Shown here: positions 11,380 to 22,605 of the stretch, piece after piece
Numbering within the stretch: position 1 is the first letter of the stretch
Layout: each line of letters begins with the position of its first letter
Assembly (NCBI GenBank): GCA_037974665.1
Contig: CM075773.1
Location: 24,802,353 to 24,866,352 of the forward strand
DNA: 64,000 nucleotides
Reading direction: 5' to 3'
From: Ehretia macrophylla
Taxonomy: Eukaryota; Streptophyta; Magnoliopsida; Boraginales; Ehretiaceae
Notes under the pieces: generated by a model
Told to the model about the DNA's origin: nothing
The model's database searches: none
What the model saw: only the letters and a program-made list of their open reading frames with translations
Made by a program: the position numbers and the translations under genes

Positions 11380-11389
11380 TAAAATATAG
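11380..11389 (-). promoter_or_regulatory. TATA-like box CTATATTTTA (minus strand)
   Basis: On the minus strand CTATATTTTA resembles a plant TATA box. It lies about 620 bases inside the end that would be the LTR 5' end on that strand, between the short-repeat region and the CT-rich tract. The surrounding 11,360-11,550 is AT-rich, so the match is only suggestive. Confidence 0.35.
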
Positions 11390-11552
11390 GAATGTTTGTT
11401 GATGAGTTGAATTATGAATAGAATAATAGATAGTAGAAAATGTAGGAATAGTTTAGTATTATTTTATTGTTAGTGGAGTTTGTAGAGAATTTGAATTAGG
11501 AATATAATATTGGTTAGTGGATTGTGTAGGATTATTTATTGATTAGCGTGGT

Positions 11553-12000
11553 GGCACGCTTTCCTAAGTCTAGGGCACGTACTACGAGACACACACAGAA
11601 ATCAATACAGGGCACGAATCACGAGGTAGACACGAACTATGAGGTAAGACACGGACTTCAAGACTAATGCACGCAATCCTAGGTGAATGCACGTAAACCA
11701 ATGCAAGGCACGTAATTCAATGTAATACACGCAAATCAAGGTACGACTCTTAAACCTAGGTTAAGGTACGCAGTTCAAGGTTAGGACACACGAAACGAGG
11801 TAACGCACGTACATCGAGGTCATGGCATGTATTTCTAGGTACCGTACGTGAGTCGGGGATTAGGGCACCCTATTCTAGGTCAAGGTACGTATGACGAGGT
11901 ATGCACGAAAATCAAGACAGGACACGTAATCCAAGGTCGGTCATATAATTAGGGGTCTATGGCACGTAAATCAAGGTAACACACGTTATTCGGGGTCGGG
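11553..12000. repeat. degenerate minisatellite with CACGTA cores at the LTR end
   Basis: About 22 degenerate copies of a motif near GGCACGTAAATCAAGGT follow one another at a mean spacing of about 20 bases. The best copies are at about 11,707, 11,931 and 11,962. On the minus strand this would be the start of U3, where enhancer repeats usually lie. Many copies keep ACGT, the core bound by plant bZIP factors; binding here is inference. Confidence 0.8.
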
Positions 12001-12007
12001 CCTCACA

Positions 12008-12012
12008 ATACC
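12008..12012. repeat. target site duplication ATACC, right copy
   Basis: This exact copy of 7,927-7,931 lies directly after the ACA end of the element. The 5S sequence continues from it at base 16. Confidence 0.92.
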
Positions 12013-12116
12013 AACACTAATGCACCGGATCCCATTAGAACTCCGAAGTTAAGCGTGCTTGGGCGAGAGTAGTACTAGGATGGGTGACCCCCTGGGAAGT
12101 CCTCGTGTTGCACCCT
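12008..12116 (+). pseudogene. 5S rRNA gene copy 12, 3' fragment
   Basis: This holds bases 11-119 of the split gene, the first five being the duplicated target site. It differs from consensus at G17A, C39T and C119T. A box, intermediate element and C box are all present but lack the normal start region, so any transcript would begin in LTR sequence. It heads a short unit (640 if the insertion is removed). Confidence 0.93.
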
Positions 12117-12637
12117 CCTTTTCAATTTTTTTTGCTCCGGTTAGGGTTGCCAAGATACTTTACCCACCACATTTCTATTATCGAATCCCACGGCACCTTG
12201 GGCAAGACAACTTCTCTTCACGTGGAGGCTGGGCCCGCAAACCGGTGCCCATCACTTTTGATCCGTAAGGAGTTACGAGGCGCACAGCATACCGTTGGAA
12301 AGCTCTCTGAGAGCTCTACGACGGGGGCAGCTAGATAGCTCGCTTTGCCCTTTTCGGAGCTCAAAATCGAACGTGTTCATTAGTTTCGGGCCACTTTTCT
12401 TCTTTTGCTCTGTTTTTCCGTCCCGGATCGTACGTCGTGAGCTGTTAAAAGGACGACAACCTTACTCGCGGCACATTAGAGGACCCTACAATGCGTCGAT
12501 ATCACGTCTTGCGAGGATGCTGCGTTGTTGTAGCGGATGGGTTGTCGTTAAGCCAATTGGGCCTTTTGAATGGGCCATATCTCTACGCTGGGACTGTGAA
12601 CCGTTAACACATAAAGGAATTGTGCCCTCAACATGAC

Positions 12638-12756
12638 GGGTGCGATCATACCAGCACTAATGCACCGGATCCCATCAGAACTCCGAAGTTAAGCGTGCTT
12701 GGGCGAGAGTAGTACTAGGATGGGTGACCCCCTGGGAAGTCCTCGTGTTGCACCCC
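12638..12756 (+). rRNA. 5S rRNA gene, copy 13
   Basis: Consensus throughout; the first whole gene right of the insertion. Unit length 678, with one extra base in the palindromic part of the spacer near 13,005. Confidence 0.98.
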
Positions 12757-13315
12757 CCTTTTCAATTTTTTTTGCTCCGGTTAGGGTTGCCAAGATACTT
12801 TACCCACCACATTTCTATTATCGAATCCCACGGCACCTTGGGCAAGACAACTTCTCTTCACGTGGAGGCTGGGCCCGCAAACCGAGGGCGTAGGGCTTGT
12901 GACCAGGTCTCCGTCGCTCCGGTGCCCATAGCTTTTGATCCGTAAGGAGTTACGAGGCGCCCAGCATACCGTTGGAAATCACTCTGAGAGCTCTACGACG
13001 GGGGACAGCAAGCTTGCTTGCTGTGCCCTTTTCGGAGCTCAAAATCGAACGTTTTCATTAGTTTCGGGCCACTTTTCTTCTTTTGCTCTGTTTTTCTATC
13101 CCGGATCGTACGTCGTGAGCTGTTAAAAGGACGACAACCTTACTCGCGGCACATTAGAGGACCCTACAATGCGTCGAGATCACGTCTTGCGAGAAGCCTG
13201 CGCTGTTGTAGCGCACGGGTTGTCGTTAAGCCCATTGGGCCTTTTGAATGGGCCATATCTCTAGGCTGGGACTGTGAACCATTAACACATAATGGAATTG
13301 TGCCCTCAACATGAC

Positions 13316-13434
13316 GGGTGTGATCATACCAGCACTAATGCACCGGATCCCATCAGAACTCCGAAGTTAAGCGTGCTTGGGCGAGAGTAGTACTAGGATG
13401 GGTGACCCCCTGGGAAGTCCTCGTGTTGCACCCC
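13316..13434 (+). rRNA. 5S rRNA gene, copy 14 (short unit)
   Basis: One difference, C6T. The spacer has the 37-base deletion at about 13,561 (unit 640). Confidence 0.97.
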
Positions 13435-13955
13435 CCTTTTCAATTTTTTTTGCTCCGGTTAGGATTGCCAAGATACTTTACCCACCATATTTCTATTATC
13501 GAATCCCACGGCACGTTGGGCAAGACAACTTCTCTTCACGTGGAGGCTGGGCCCGCAAACCGGTGCCCATAACTTTTGATCCGTAAGGAGTTACAAGGCG
13601 CACAGCATACCGTTGGAAAGCTCTCTGAGAGCTCTACGACGAGGGCAGCTAGCTAGCTCGCTGTGCCCTTTTCGGAGCTCAAAATCGAACGTTTTCATCA
13701 ATTTCGGGCCACTTTTCTTCTTTTGCTCTGTTTTTCCGTCCCGGATCGTACGTCGTGAGCTGTTAAAAGGACGACAACCTTACTCGCGGCATATTAAAGG
13801 ACCCTACAATGCGTCGATATCACGTCTTGCGAGGATGCTGCGTTGTTGAAGCGGATGGGTTGTCGTTAAGCCCATTGGGCCTTTTGAATGGGTCATATCT
13901 CTAGGCTGGGACTGTGAACCGTTAACACATAAAGGAATTGTGCCCTCAACATGAC

Positions 13956-14074
13956 GGGTGCGATCATACCAGCACTAATGCACCGGATCCCATCAGAAAT
14001 CCGAAGTTAAGCGTGCTTGGGCGAGAGTAGTACTAGGATGGGTGACCCCCTGGGAAGTCCTCGTGTTGCACCCC
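13956..14074 (+). rRNA. 5S rRNA gene, copy 15
   Basis: One difference, C44A, outside the promoter boxes. Unit length 677. Confidence 0.97.
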
Positions 14075-14632
14075 CCTTTTCAATTTTTTTTGCTCTGGTT
14101 AGGGTTTCCAAGATACTTTACCCACCACATTTCTATTATCGAATCCCACGGCACCTTGGGCAAGACAACTTCTCTTCACGTGGAGGCTGGACCCGCAAAC
14201 CGAGGGCGTAGGGCTTGTGACCATGTCTCCTTCGCTCCGGTGCCCATAACTTTTGATCCGTAAGGAGTTACAAGGCGCACAGCATACCGTTGGAAAGCTC
14301 TCTGAGAGCTCTACGACGGGGGTAGCAAGCTAGCTTGCTATGCCCTTTTAGGAGCTCAAAATCGAACGTTTTCATTAGTTTCGGGCCACTTTTCTTCTTT
14401 TGCTCTGTTTTTCCATCCCGGATCGTACGTCGTGAGCTGTTAAAAGGATGACAACCTTACTCGTGGCACATTAGAGGACCCTACAATGCGTCGATATCAC
14501 GCCTTGCAAGGATGCTGCGTTGTTGAAGCGGATGGGTTGTCGTTAAGCCCATTGGTCCTTTTGAATGGGCCATATCTCTAGGCTGGGACTGTGAACCGTT
14601 AACACATAAAGGAATTGTGCCCTCAACATGAC

Positions 14633-14750
14633 GGGTGCGATCATACCAGCACTAATGCACCGGATCCCATCAGAACTCTGAAGTTAAGCGTGCTTGGGCA
14701 AGAGTAGAGTAGGATGGGTGACCCCTTGGGAAGTCCTCGTGTTGCATCCC
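14633..14750 (+). rRNA. 5S rRNA gene copy 16, damaged, probable pseudogene
   Basis: 118 bases long. AGTAGTACTAGG (71-82) reads AGTAGAGTAGG, a one-base loss with a neighbouring change at the edge of the C box. It also has C47T, G68A, C95T and C116T. The intermediate element and C box are both affected. Unit length 676. Confidence 0.88.
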
Positions 14751-15308
14751 CCTTTTCAATTTTTTTTGCTCCGATTAGGGTTGCCAAGATACTTTACCCA
14801 CCACATTTCTTTTATCGAATCCCACGGCACCTTCGGAAACACAACTTCTCTTCACGTGGAGGCTGGGCCCGCAAACCGAGGGCGTAGGGCTTGTGACCAG
14901 GTCTCCGTCGCTCCGGTGCCCATAACTTTTGAACCGTAAGGAGTTACGAGGCGCACAGCATACCGTTGGAAAGCTCTCTGAGAGCTCTACGACGAGGTTA
15001 TCAAGCCTGCTTGCTATGCCCTTTTCGGAGCTCAAAATCGAACGTTTTCATTAGTTTCGGGCCACTTTTCTTCTTTTGCCCTTTTTTTCCGTCCCGGATC
15101 GTACTTCGTGAGCTGTTAAAAGGACGACAGTCTTAATCGCGGCACATTAGAGGACCCTACAATGCGTCGATATCACGTCTTTCGAGGATGCTGCGTTGTT
15201 GAAGCGGATGGGTTGTCGTTAAGCCCATTGGGCATTCTGAATGGGCCATCTCTCTAGGCTGGGATTGTGAACCGTTAACACATAAAGGAATTGTGCCCTC
15301 AACATGAT

Positions 15309-15427
15309 TGGTGCGATCATACCAGCACTAATGCACCGGATCCCATCAGAACACCGAAGTTAAGCGTGCTTGGGTGAGAGTAGTACTAGGATGGGGGACC
15401 CCCTAGGAATTCCTCGTGTTGCACCCC
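15309..15427 (+). rRNA. 5S rRNA gene copy 17, degenerate, start site changed (short unit)
   Basis: Six differences: G1T, T45A, C67T, T88G, G97A and G102T, and the base before the gene is T instead of C. Both the start site and the C box are changed, so normal transcription is doubtful. Unit 640 with the 37-base spacer deletion at about 15,554. Confidence 0.88.
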
Positions 15428-15948
15428 CCTTTTCAATTTTTTTTGCACCGGTTAGGGTTGCCAAGATACTTTACCCACCACATTTCTATTATCGAATCCC
15501 ACGGCACCTTGGGCAAGACAACTTCTCTTCACGTGGAGGCTAGGCCCGCAAACCGGTGCCCATAACTTTTGATCCGTAAGGAGTTACGAGGCGCACAGCA
15601 TACCGTTGGAAAGCTCTCTGAGAGCTCTACGACGGGGGCAGCCAGCTAGCTCGCTGTGCCCTTTTCGAAGCTCAAAATCGAACATTTTCATCAGTTTCGG
15701 GCCACTTTTCTTCTTTTGCTCTGTTTTTCCGTCCCGGATCGTACGTCGTGAGCTGTTAAAAGGACGACAACCTTACTCGCGGCACATTAGAGGACCCTAC
15801 AATGCGTCGATATCACGTCTTGCGAGGATGCTGCGTTGTTGAAGCGGATGGGTTGTCGTTAAGCCCATTGGGCCTTTTGAATGGGTCATATCTCTAGGCT
15901 GGGACTGTGAACCGTTAACACATAAAGGAATTGTGCCCTCAACATGAC

Positions 15949-16067
15949 GGGTGCGATCATACCAGCACTAATGCACCGGATCCCATCAGAACTCCGAAGT
16001 TAAGCGTGCTTGGGCGAGAGTAGTACTAGGATGGGTGACCCCCTGGGAAGTCCTCGTGTTGCACCCC
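15949..16067 (+). rRNA. 5S rRNA gene, copy 18
   Basis: Consensus at all positions. Full-length spacer, unit 677. Confidence 0.98.
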
Positions 16068-16625
16068 CCTTTTCAATTTTTTTTGCTCCGGTTAGGGTTG
16101 CCAAGATACTTTACCCACCACATTTCTATTATCGAATCCCACGGCACCTTGGGCAAGACAACTTCTCTTCACTTGGAGGCTGGGCCCGCAAACCGAGGGC
16201 GTAGGGCTTGTGACCAGGTCTCCTTCGCTCCGGTGCCCATAACTTTTGATCCGTAAGGAGTTACGAGGCGCACAGCATACCGTTGGAAAGCTCTCAGAGA
16301 GCTCTACGACGGGGGCAGCAAGCTACCTCGCTGTGCCCTTTTCGGAGCTCAAAATCGAACGTTTTCATTAGTTTCGGGCCACTTTTCTTCTTTTGCTCTG
16401 TTTTTCCGTCCCGGATCGTACGTCGTGAGCTGTTAAAAGGACGACAACCTTACTCGCGGCATATTAAAGGACCCTACAATGCGTCGATATCACGTCTTGC
16501 GAGGATGCTGCGTTGTTGAAGCGGATGGGTTGTCGTTAAGCCCATTGGGCCTTTTGAATGGGTCATATCTCTAGGCTGGGACTGTGAACCGTTAACACAT
16601 AAAGGAATTGTGCCCTCAACATGAC

Positions 16626-16744
16626 GGGTGCGATCATACCAGCACTAATGCACCGGATCCCATCAGAACTCCGAAGTTAAGCGTGCTTGGGCGAGAGTAG
16701 TACTAGGATGGGTGACCCCCTGGGAAGTCCTCGGGTTGCACCCC
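16626..16744 (+). rRNA. 5S rRNA gene, copy 19 (short unit)
   Basis: One difference, T109G, also seen in copy 43. Unit 640. Confidence 0.97.
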
Positions 16745-17265
16745 CCTTTTCAATTTTTTTTGCTCCGGTTAGGGTTGCCAAGATACTTTACCCACCACAT
16801 TTCTATTATCGAATCCCACGGCACCTTGGGCAAGACAACTTCTCTTCACGTGGAGGCTGGGCCCGCAAATCGGTGCCCATAACTTTTGATCCGTAAGGAG
16901 TTACGCGGCTCACAACATACCGTTAGAAAGCTCTCTGAGAGCTATACGACGGGGGTAGCTAGCTAGCTTGCTGTGCCCTTTTCGGAGCTCAAAATTGAAC
17001 GTTTTCATCAGTTTCGGGCCACTTTTCTTCATTTGCTATGTTTTTCCGTCCCGGATCGTACGTCGTGAGCTGTTAAAAGGACGACAACCTTACTCGCGGC
17101 ACATTAGAGGACCCTACAATGCGTCGATATCACGTCTTGCGAGGATGCTGCTTTGTTGAAGCGGATGGGTTGTCGTTAAGCCCATTGGGCCTTTTGAATG
17201 GGCCATATCTCTAGGCTGGGACTGTGAACCGTTAACACATAAAGGAATTGTGCCCTCAACATGAC

Positions 17266-17384
17266 GGGTGCGATCATACCAGCACTAATGCACCGGATCC
17301 CATCAGAACTCCGAAGTTAAGCGTGCTTGGGCGAGAGTAGTACTAGGATGGGTGACCCCCTGGGAAGTCCTCGTGTTGCACCCC
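17266..17384 (+). rRNA. 5S rRNA gene, copy 20
   Basis: Consensus gene. Its spacer (unit 677) carries rare variants, GTGACCTTTTTGG near 17,650 and ATCGCTAGG near 17,884, which recur 12.6 kb away in the unit of copy 39. Confidence 0.98.
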
Positions 17385-17942
17385 CCTTTTCAATTTTTTT
17401 TGCTCCGGTTAGGGTTGCCAAGATACTTTACCCACTACATTTCTATTATCGAATCCCACGGCACCTTGGGTAAGACAACTTCTCTTCACGTGGAGGCTGG
17501 GCCAGCAAATCGAGGGCGTAGGGCCTGTGACCAAGTCTCCGTCACTCCGGTGCCCATAACTTTTGATCCGTAAGGAGTTACGAGGCGCACAGCATACCGT
17601 TGGAAAGCTCTCTGAGAGCTCTACGACGGGGGCAGCTAGCCAGCTTGCTGTGACCTTTTTGGAGCTCAAAATCGAACGTTTTCATCAGTTTCGGGCCACT
17701 TTTCTTCTTTTGCTCTGTTTTTCCGTCCCGGATCGTATGTCGTGAGCTGTTAAAAGGACGACAACCTTACTCGCGGCACATTAGAGGACCCTACAATGCG
17801 TCGATATCACGTCCTGCGAGGATGCTGCGTTGTTGAAGCGGATGGGTTGTCGTTAAGCCCATTGGGCCTTTTGAATGGGCCATATCGCTAGGCTGGGACT
17901 GTGAACCGTTAACACATAAAGGAATTGAGCCCTCAACATGAC

Positions 17943-18061
17943 GGGTGTGATCATACCAGCACTAATGCACCGGATCCCATCAGAACTCCGAAGTTGAGCG
18001 TGCTTGGGCGAGAGTAGTACTAGGATGGGTGACCCCCTGGGAAGTCCTCGTGTTGCACCCC
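17943..18061 (+). rRNA. 5S rRNA gene, copy 21
   Basis: Two differences: C6T, and A54G in the A box. The second terminator T run is one base shorter (unit 676). The five-unit tandem duplication begins within this spacer. Confidence 0.96.
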
Positions 18062-18618
18062 CCATTTCAATTTTTTTGCTCCGGTTAGGGTTGCCAAGAT
18101 ACTTCACCCACCACATTTCTATTATCGAATCCCACGGCACCTTGGGCAAGACAACTTCTCTTCACGTGGAGGCTGGGCCCGCAAACCGAGGGCGTAGGGC
18201 TTGTGACCAGGTCTCCGTCGCTCCGGTGCCCATAACTTTTGATCCGTAAGGAGTTACGAGGCGCACTGTATACCGTTGGAAAGCTCTCTGAGAGCTCTAC
18301 GACGGGGGCAGCCAGCTAGCTCGCTGTGCCCTTTTCAGAGCTCAAAATCGAACGTTTTTATTAGTTTCGGGCCACTTTTCTTCTATTGCTCTGTTTTTCC
18401 GTCCTGGATCGTACGTCGTGAGCTGTTAAAAGGACGACAACCTTACTCGCGGCACATTAGAGGACCCTTCAATGCGTCGATATCACGTCTTGCGAGGATG
18501 CTGCGTTGTTGAAGCGGATGGGTTGTCGTTAAGCCCTTTGGGCCTTTTGAATGGGCCATATCTCTAGGCTGGGACTGTGAACCGTTAACACATAAAGGAA
18601 TTGTGCCCTCAACATGAC

Positions 18619-18737
18619 GGGTGCGATCATACCAGCACTAATGCACCGGATCCCATCAGAACTCCGAAGTTAAGCGTGCTTGGGCGAGAGTAGTACTAGG
18701 ATGGGTGACCCCCTGGGAAGTCCTCGTGTTGCACCCC
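18619..18737 (+). rRNA. 5S rRNA gene, copy 22 (short unit)
   Basis: Consensus gene in a 640-base unit. Its terminator reads TTTTAAATTTTTTTT, a variant shared with copy 27, which lies exactly five units on. Confidence 0.98.
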
Positions 18738-19258
18738 CCTTTTAAATTTTTTTTGCTCCGGTTAGGGTTGCCAAGATACTTTACCCACCACATTTCTATT
18801 ATCGAATCCCACGGCACCTTGGGCAAGACAACTTCTCTTCACGTGGAGGCTGGGCCCGCAAATCGGTGCCCATAACTTTTGATCCGTAAGGATTTACGAG
18901 GCGCACAGCATACCGTTGGAAAGCTCTCTGAGAGCTCTACGACAGGGGCAGCTAGCTAGCTCACTGTGCCCTTTTCGAACCTCAAAATCGAACGTTTTCA
19001 TCAGTTTCGGGCCACTTTTCTTCTTTTGCTCTGTTTTTCCGTCCCGGATCGTATGTCGTGAGCTTTTAAAAGGACGACAACCTTACTCGCGGCATATTAA
19101 AGGACCCTACAATGCGTCGATATCACGTCTTGCGAGGATGCTGCGTTGTTTAAGCGGATGGGTTGTCGTTAAGCCCATTGGGCCTTTTGAATGGGTCATA
19201 TCTCTAGGCTGGGACTGTGAACCGTTAACAAATAAAGGAATTGTGCCCTCAACATGAC

Positions 19259-19377
19259 GGGTGCGATCATACCAGCACTAATGCACCGGATCCCATCAGA
19301 ACTCCGAAGTTAAGCGTGCTTGGGCGAGAGTAGTACTAGGATGGGTGACCCCCTGGGAAGTCCTCGTGTTGCACCCC
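19259..19377 (+). rRNA. 5S rRNA gene, copy 23
   Basis: Consensus gene, unit 677. Spacer variants CTTGGGAAAGAC and GAGGCACACAG match the unit of copy 28. Confidence 0.98.
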
Positions 19378-19935
19378 CCTTTTCAATTTTTTTTGCTCCG
19401 GTTAGGGTTGCCAAGATACTTTACCCACCACATTTCTATTATCGAATCCCACGGCACCTTGGGAAAGACAACTTCTCTTCACGTGGAGGCTGGGCCCGCA
19501 AACCGAGGGCGTAGGGCTTGTGACCAGGTCTCCGTCGCTCCGGTGCCCATAACTTTTGATCCGTAAGGAGTTACGAGGCACACAGCATACCGTTGGAAAG
19601 CTCTTTGAGAGCTCTACGATGGGGGCAGCTAGCCAGCTTGCTTTGCCCTTTTCGGAGCTCAAAATCGAACGTTTTCATCAGTTTCGGGCCACTTTTCTTC
19701 ATTTGCTCTGTTTTTCCGTCCCGGATCGTACGTCGTGAGCTGTTAAAAGGACGACAACCTTACTCGCGGCACATTAGAGGACCCTACAATGCGTCGATAT
19801 CACGTCTTGCGAGGATGCTGCGTTGTTGAAGCGGATGGGTTGTCGTTAAGCCCATTGGGCCTTTTGAATGGGCCATATCTCTAGGCTGGGACTGTGAACC
19901 GTTAACACATAAAGGAATTGTGCCCTCAACATGAC

Positions 19936-20054
19936 GGGTGCGATCATACCAGCACTAATGCACCGGATCCCATCAGAACTCCGAAGTTAAGCGTGCTTGG
20001 GCGAGAGTAGTACTAGGATGGGTGACCCCCAGGGAAGTCCTCGTGTTGCACCCC
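19936..20054 (+). rRNA. 5S rRNA gene, copy 24
   Basis: One difference, T96A, in the C box; its duplicate, copy 29, instead has C95T. The spacer variant CGATCTCATGTC near 20,472 is shared with copy 29's unit. Unit 677. Confidence 0.97.
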
Positions 20055-20612
20055 CCTTTTCAATTTTTTTTGCTCCGGTTAGGGTTGCCAAGATACTTTA
20101 CCCACCACATTTCTATTATCGAATCCCACAGCACCTTGGGCAAGACAACTTCTCTTCACGTGGAGGCTGGGCCCGCAAACCGAGGGCGTAGGGCTTGTGA
20201 CCAGGTCTCCTTCGCTCCGGTGCCCATAACTTTTGATCCGTAAGGAGTTACGAGGCGCACAGCATACCGTTGGAAAGCACTCTAAGAGCTCTACGACGGG
20301 GACAGCAAGCTAGCTCGCTTTGCCCTTTTCGGAGCTCAAAATCGAACATTTTCATTAGTTTCGGGCCACATTTCTTCTTTTGCTCTGTTTTTCCGTCCCA
20401 GATCGTATGTCGTGAGCTGTTAAAAGGACGACAACCTTACTCGCGGCACATTAGAGGACCCTACAATGCGTCGATCTCATGTCTTGCGAGGATGCTGCGT
20501 TGTTGAAGCGGATGGGTTGTCGTTAATCCCATTTGGCCTTTTGAATGGGTCATATCTCTAGGCTGGGACTGTGAACCGTTAACACATAAAGGAATTGTGC
20601 CCTCAACATAAC

Positions 20613-20731
20613 GGGTGCGATCATACCAGCACTAATGCACCGGATCCCATTAGAACTCCGAAGTTAAGCGTGCTTGGGCGAGAGTAGTACTAGGATGGGT
20701 GACCCCCTGGGAAGTCCTCGTGTTGCACCCC
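20613..20731 (+). rRNA. 5S rRNA gene, copy 25
   Basis: One difference, C39T, and an upstream CATAACGGG instead of CATGACGGG; both are shared with copy 30. Unit 676 because one base is missing just before the next gene. Confidence 0.97.
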
Positions 20732-21288
20732 CCTTTTCAATTTTTTTTGCTCCGGTTAGGGTTGCCAAGATACTTTACCCACCACATTTCTATTATCGAA
20801 TCCCACGGCACCCTGGGCAAGACAACTTCTCTTCATGTGGAGGCTGGGCCCGCAAACCGAGGGCGTAGGGCTTGTGACCAGGTCTCCGTTGCTCCGGTGC
20901 CTATAACTTTTGATCCGTAAGGAGTTACGAGGCGTACAGGATACCATTGGAAAGCTCTATGAGAGCACTACGACGGGGGCAGCTAGCCAGCATGCTGTGC
21001 CCTTTTCGGAGCTCAAAATCGAACGTTTTCATCAGTTTCGGGCCACTTTTCTTCATTTGCTCTGTTTTTCCGTCCCGGATCGTACGTCGTGAGCTGTTAA
21101 AAGGACGACAACCTTACTCGCGGCACATTAGAGGACCCTACAATGCGTCGATATCACGTCTTGCGAGGATGCTGCGTTGTTGAAGCGGATGGGTTGTCGT
21201 TAAGCCCATTGGGCCTTTTGAATGGGCCATATCTCTAGGCTGGGACTGTGAACCGTTAACACATAAAGGAATTGTGACCTCAACATAC

Positions 21289-21407
21289 GGGTGCGATCAT
21301 ACCAGCACTAATGCACCGGATCCCATCAGAACTCCGAAGTTAAGCGTGCTTGGGCGAGAGTAGTACTAGGATGGGTGACCCCCTGGGAAGTCCTCGTGTT
21401 GCACCCC
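21289..21407 (+). rRNA. 5S rRNA gene, copy 26 (duplication junction unit)
   Basis: Consensus gene preceded by a shortened CAACATACGGG, shared with copy 31. The first half of its spacer resembles copy 31's unit (CTTGGACAAG near 21,489). The second half, from about 21,650, resembles copy 21's unit. Unit 677. Confidence 0.98.
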
Positions 21408-21965
21408 CCTTTTCAATTTTTTTTGCTCCGGTTAGGGTTGCCAAGATACTTTACCCACCACATTTCTATTATCGAATCCCACAGCACCTTGGACAAGACA
21501 ACTTCTCTTCACGTGGAGGCTGGGCCCGCAAACCGAGGGCGTAGGGCTTGTGACCAGGTCTCCGTCGCTCCGGTGCCCATAACTTTTGATCCGTAAGGAG
21601 TTACGAGGCGCACAGCATACCGTTGGAAAGCTCCCTGAGAGCTCTACGACGGGGGCAGCCAGCTAGCTCGCTGTGCCCTTTTCAGAGCTCAAAATCGAAC
21701 GTTTTTATTAGTTTCGGGCCACTTTTCTTCTATTGCTCTGTTTTTCCGTCCCGGATCGTACGTCGTGAGCTGTTGAAAGGACGAGAACCTTACTCGCGGC
21801 ACATTAGAGGACCCTTCAATGCGTCGATATCACGTCTTGCGAGGATGCTGCGTTGTTGAAGCGGATGTGTTGTCGTTAAGCCCTTTGGGCCTTTTGAATG
21901 GGCCATATCTCTAGGCTGGGACTGTGAACCGTTAACACATAAAGGAATTGTGCCCTCAACATGAC

Positions 21966-22084
21966 GGGTGCGATCATACCAGCACTAATGCACCGGATCC
22001 CATCAGAACTCCGAAGTTAAGCGTGCTTGGGCGAGAGTAGTACTAGGATGGGTGACCCCCTGGGAAGTCCTCGTGTTGCACCCC
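21966..22084 (+). rRNA. 5S rRNA gene, copy 27 (short unit)
   Basis: Consensus gene; counterpart of copy 22 at an offset of 3,347 bases, with the same 640-base unit and the same AAATTTTTTTT terminator variant. Confidence 0.98.
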
Positions 22085-22605
22085 CCTTTTAAATTTTTTT
22101 TGCTCCGGTTAGGGTTGCCAAGATACTTTACCCACCACATTTCTATTATCGAATCCCACGGTACCTTGGGCAAGACAACTTCTCTTCACGTGGAGGCTGG
22201 GCCCGCAAACCGGTGCCCATAACTTTTGATCCGTAAGGAGTTACGAGGCGCACAGCATACCGTTGGAAAGCTCTCTGAGAGCTCTACGACAGGGGCAGCT
22301 AGCTAGCTCGCTGTGCCCTTTTCGGAGCTCAAAATCGAACGTTTTCATCAGTTTCGGGCCACTTTTCTTCTTTTGCTCTGTTTTTCCATCCCGGATCGTA
22401 CGTCGTGAGCTGTTAAAAGGACGACAACCTTACTCGCGGCATATTAAAGGACCCTACAATGCGTCGATATCACGTCTTGCGAGGATGCTGCGTTGTTTAA
22501 GCGGATGGGTAGTCGTTAAGCCCATTGGGCCTTTTGAATGGGTCATATCTCTAGGCTGGGACTGTGAACCGTTAACACATAAAGGAATTGTGCCCTCAAC
22601 ATGAC

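Larger units (their letters stand above)
7932..12007. mobile_element. Long solo LTR of an LTR retrotransposon, inserted in a 5S gene
   Basis: The block is 4,076 bases long, begins TGTCCC, ends CTCACA (TGT...ACA termini) and is flanked by ATACC on both sides. It has no long reading frame and no gag, protease, reverse transcriptase or integrase. I see no second copy of either end inside it, so it is not a short element with its own two LTRs. This is what recombination between two LTRs leaves behind. LTRs of about 4 kb or more are known in some plant Ty3/gypsy groups such as Tat/Ogre; membership here is a guess. The minus strand is favoured for transcription by a TATA-like site near 11,384, a CT-rich leader and splice-donor-like sites. 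7,943-8,800 and 9,500-10,150 are AT-rich with nothing recognised. Confidence 0.85.

Noticed and set aside
7932..12007. Cassandra-type element (a TRIM whose LTRs carry 5S sequence)
   Set aside because: No 5S A box or C box sequence occurs inside the block. The 5S sequence on both sides is the interrupted host gene, and the LTR is far longer than in Cassandra.
7932..12007. Ribosomal DNA linker or another gene between two 5S arrays
   Set aside because: The exact 5-base duplication and TGT...ACA ends inside one gene show insertion rather than two separate arrays joined by unrelated DNA.
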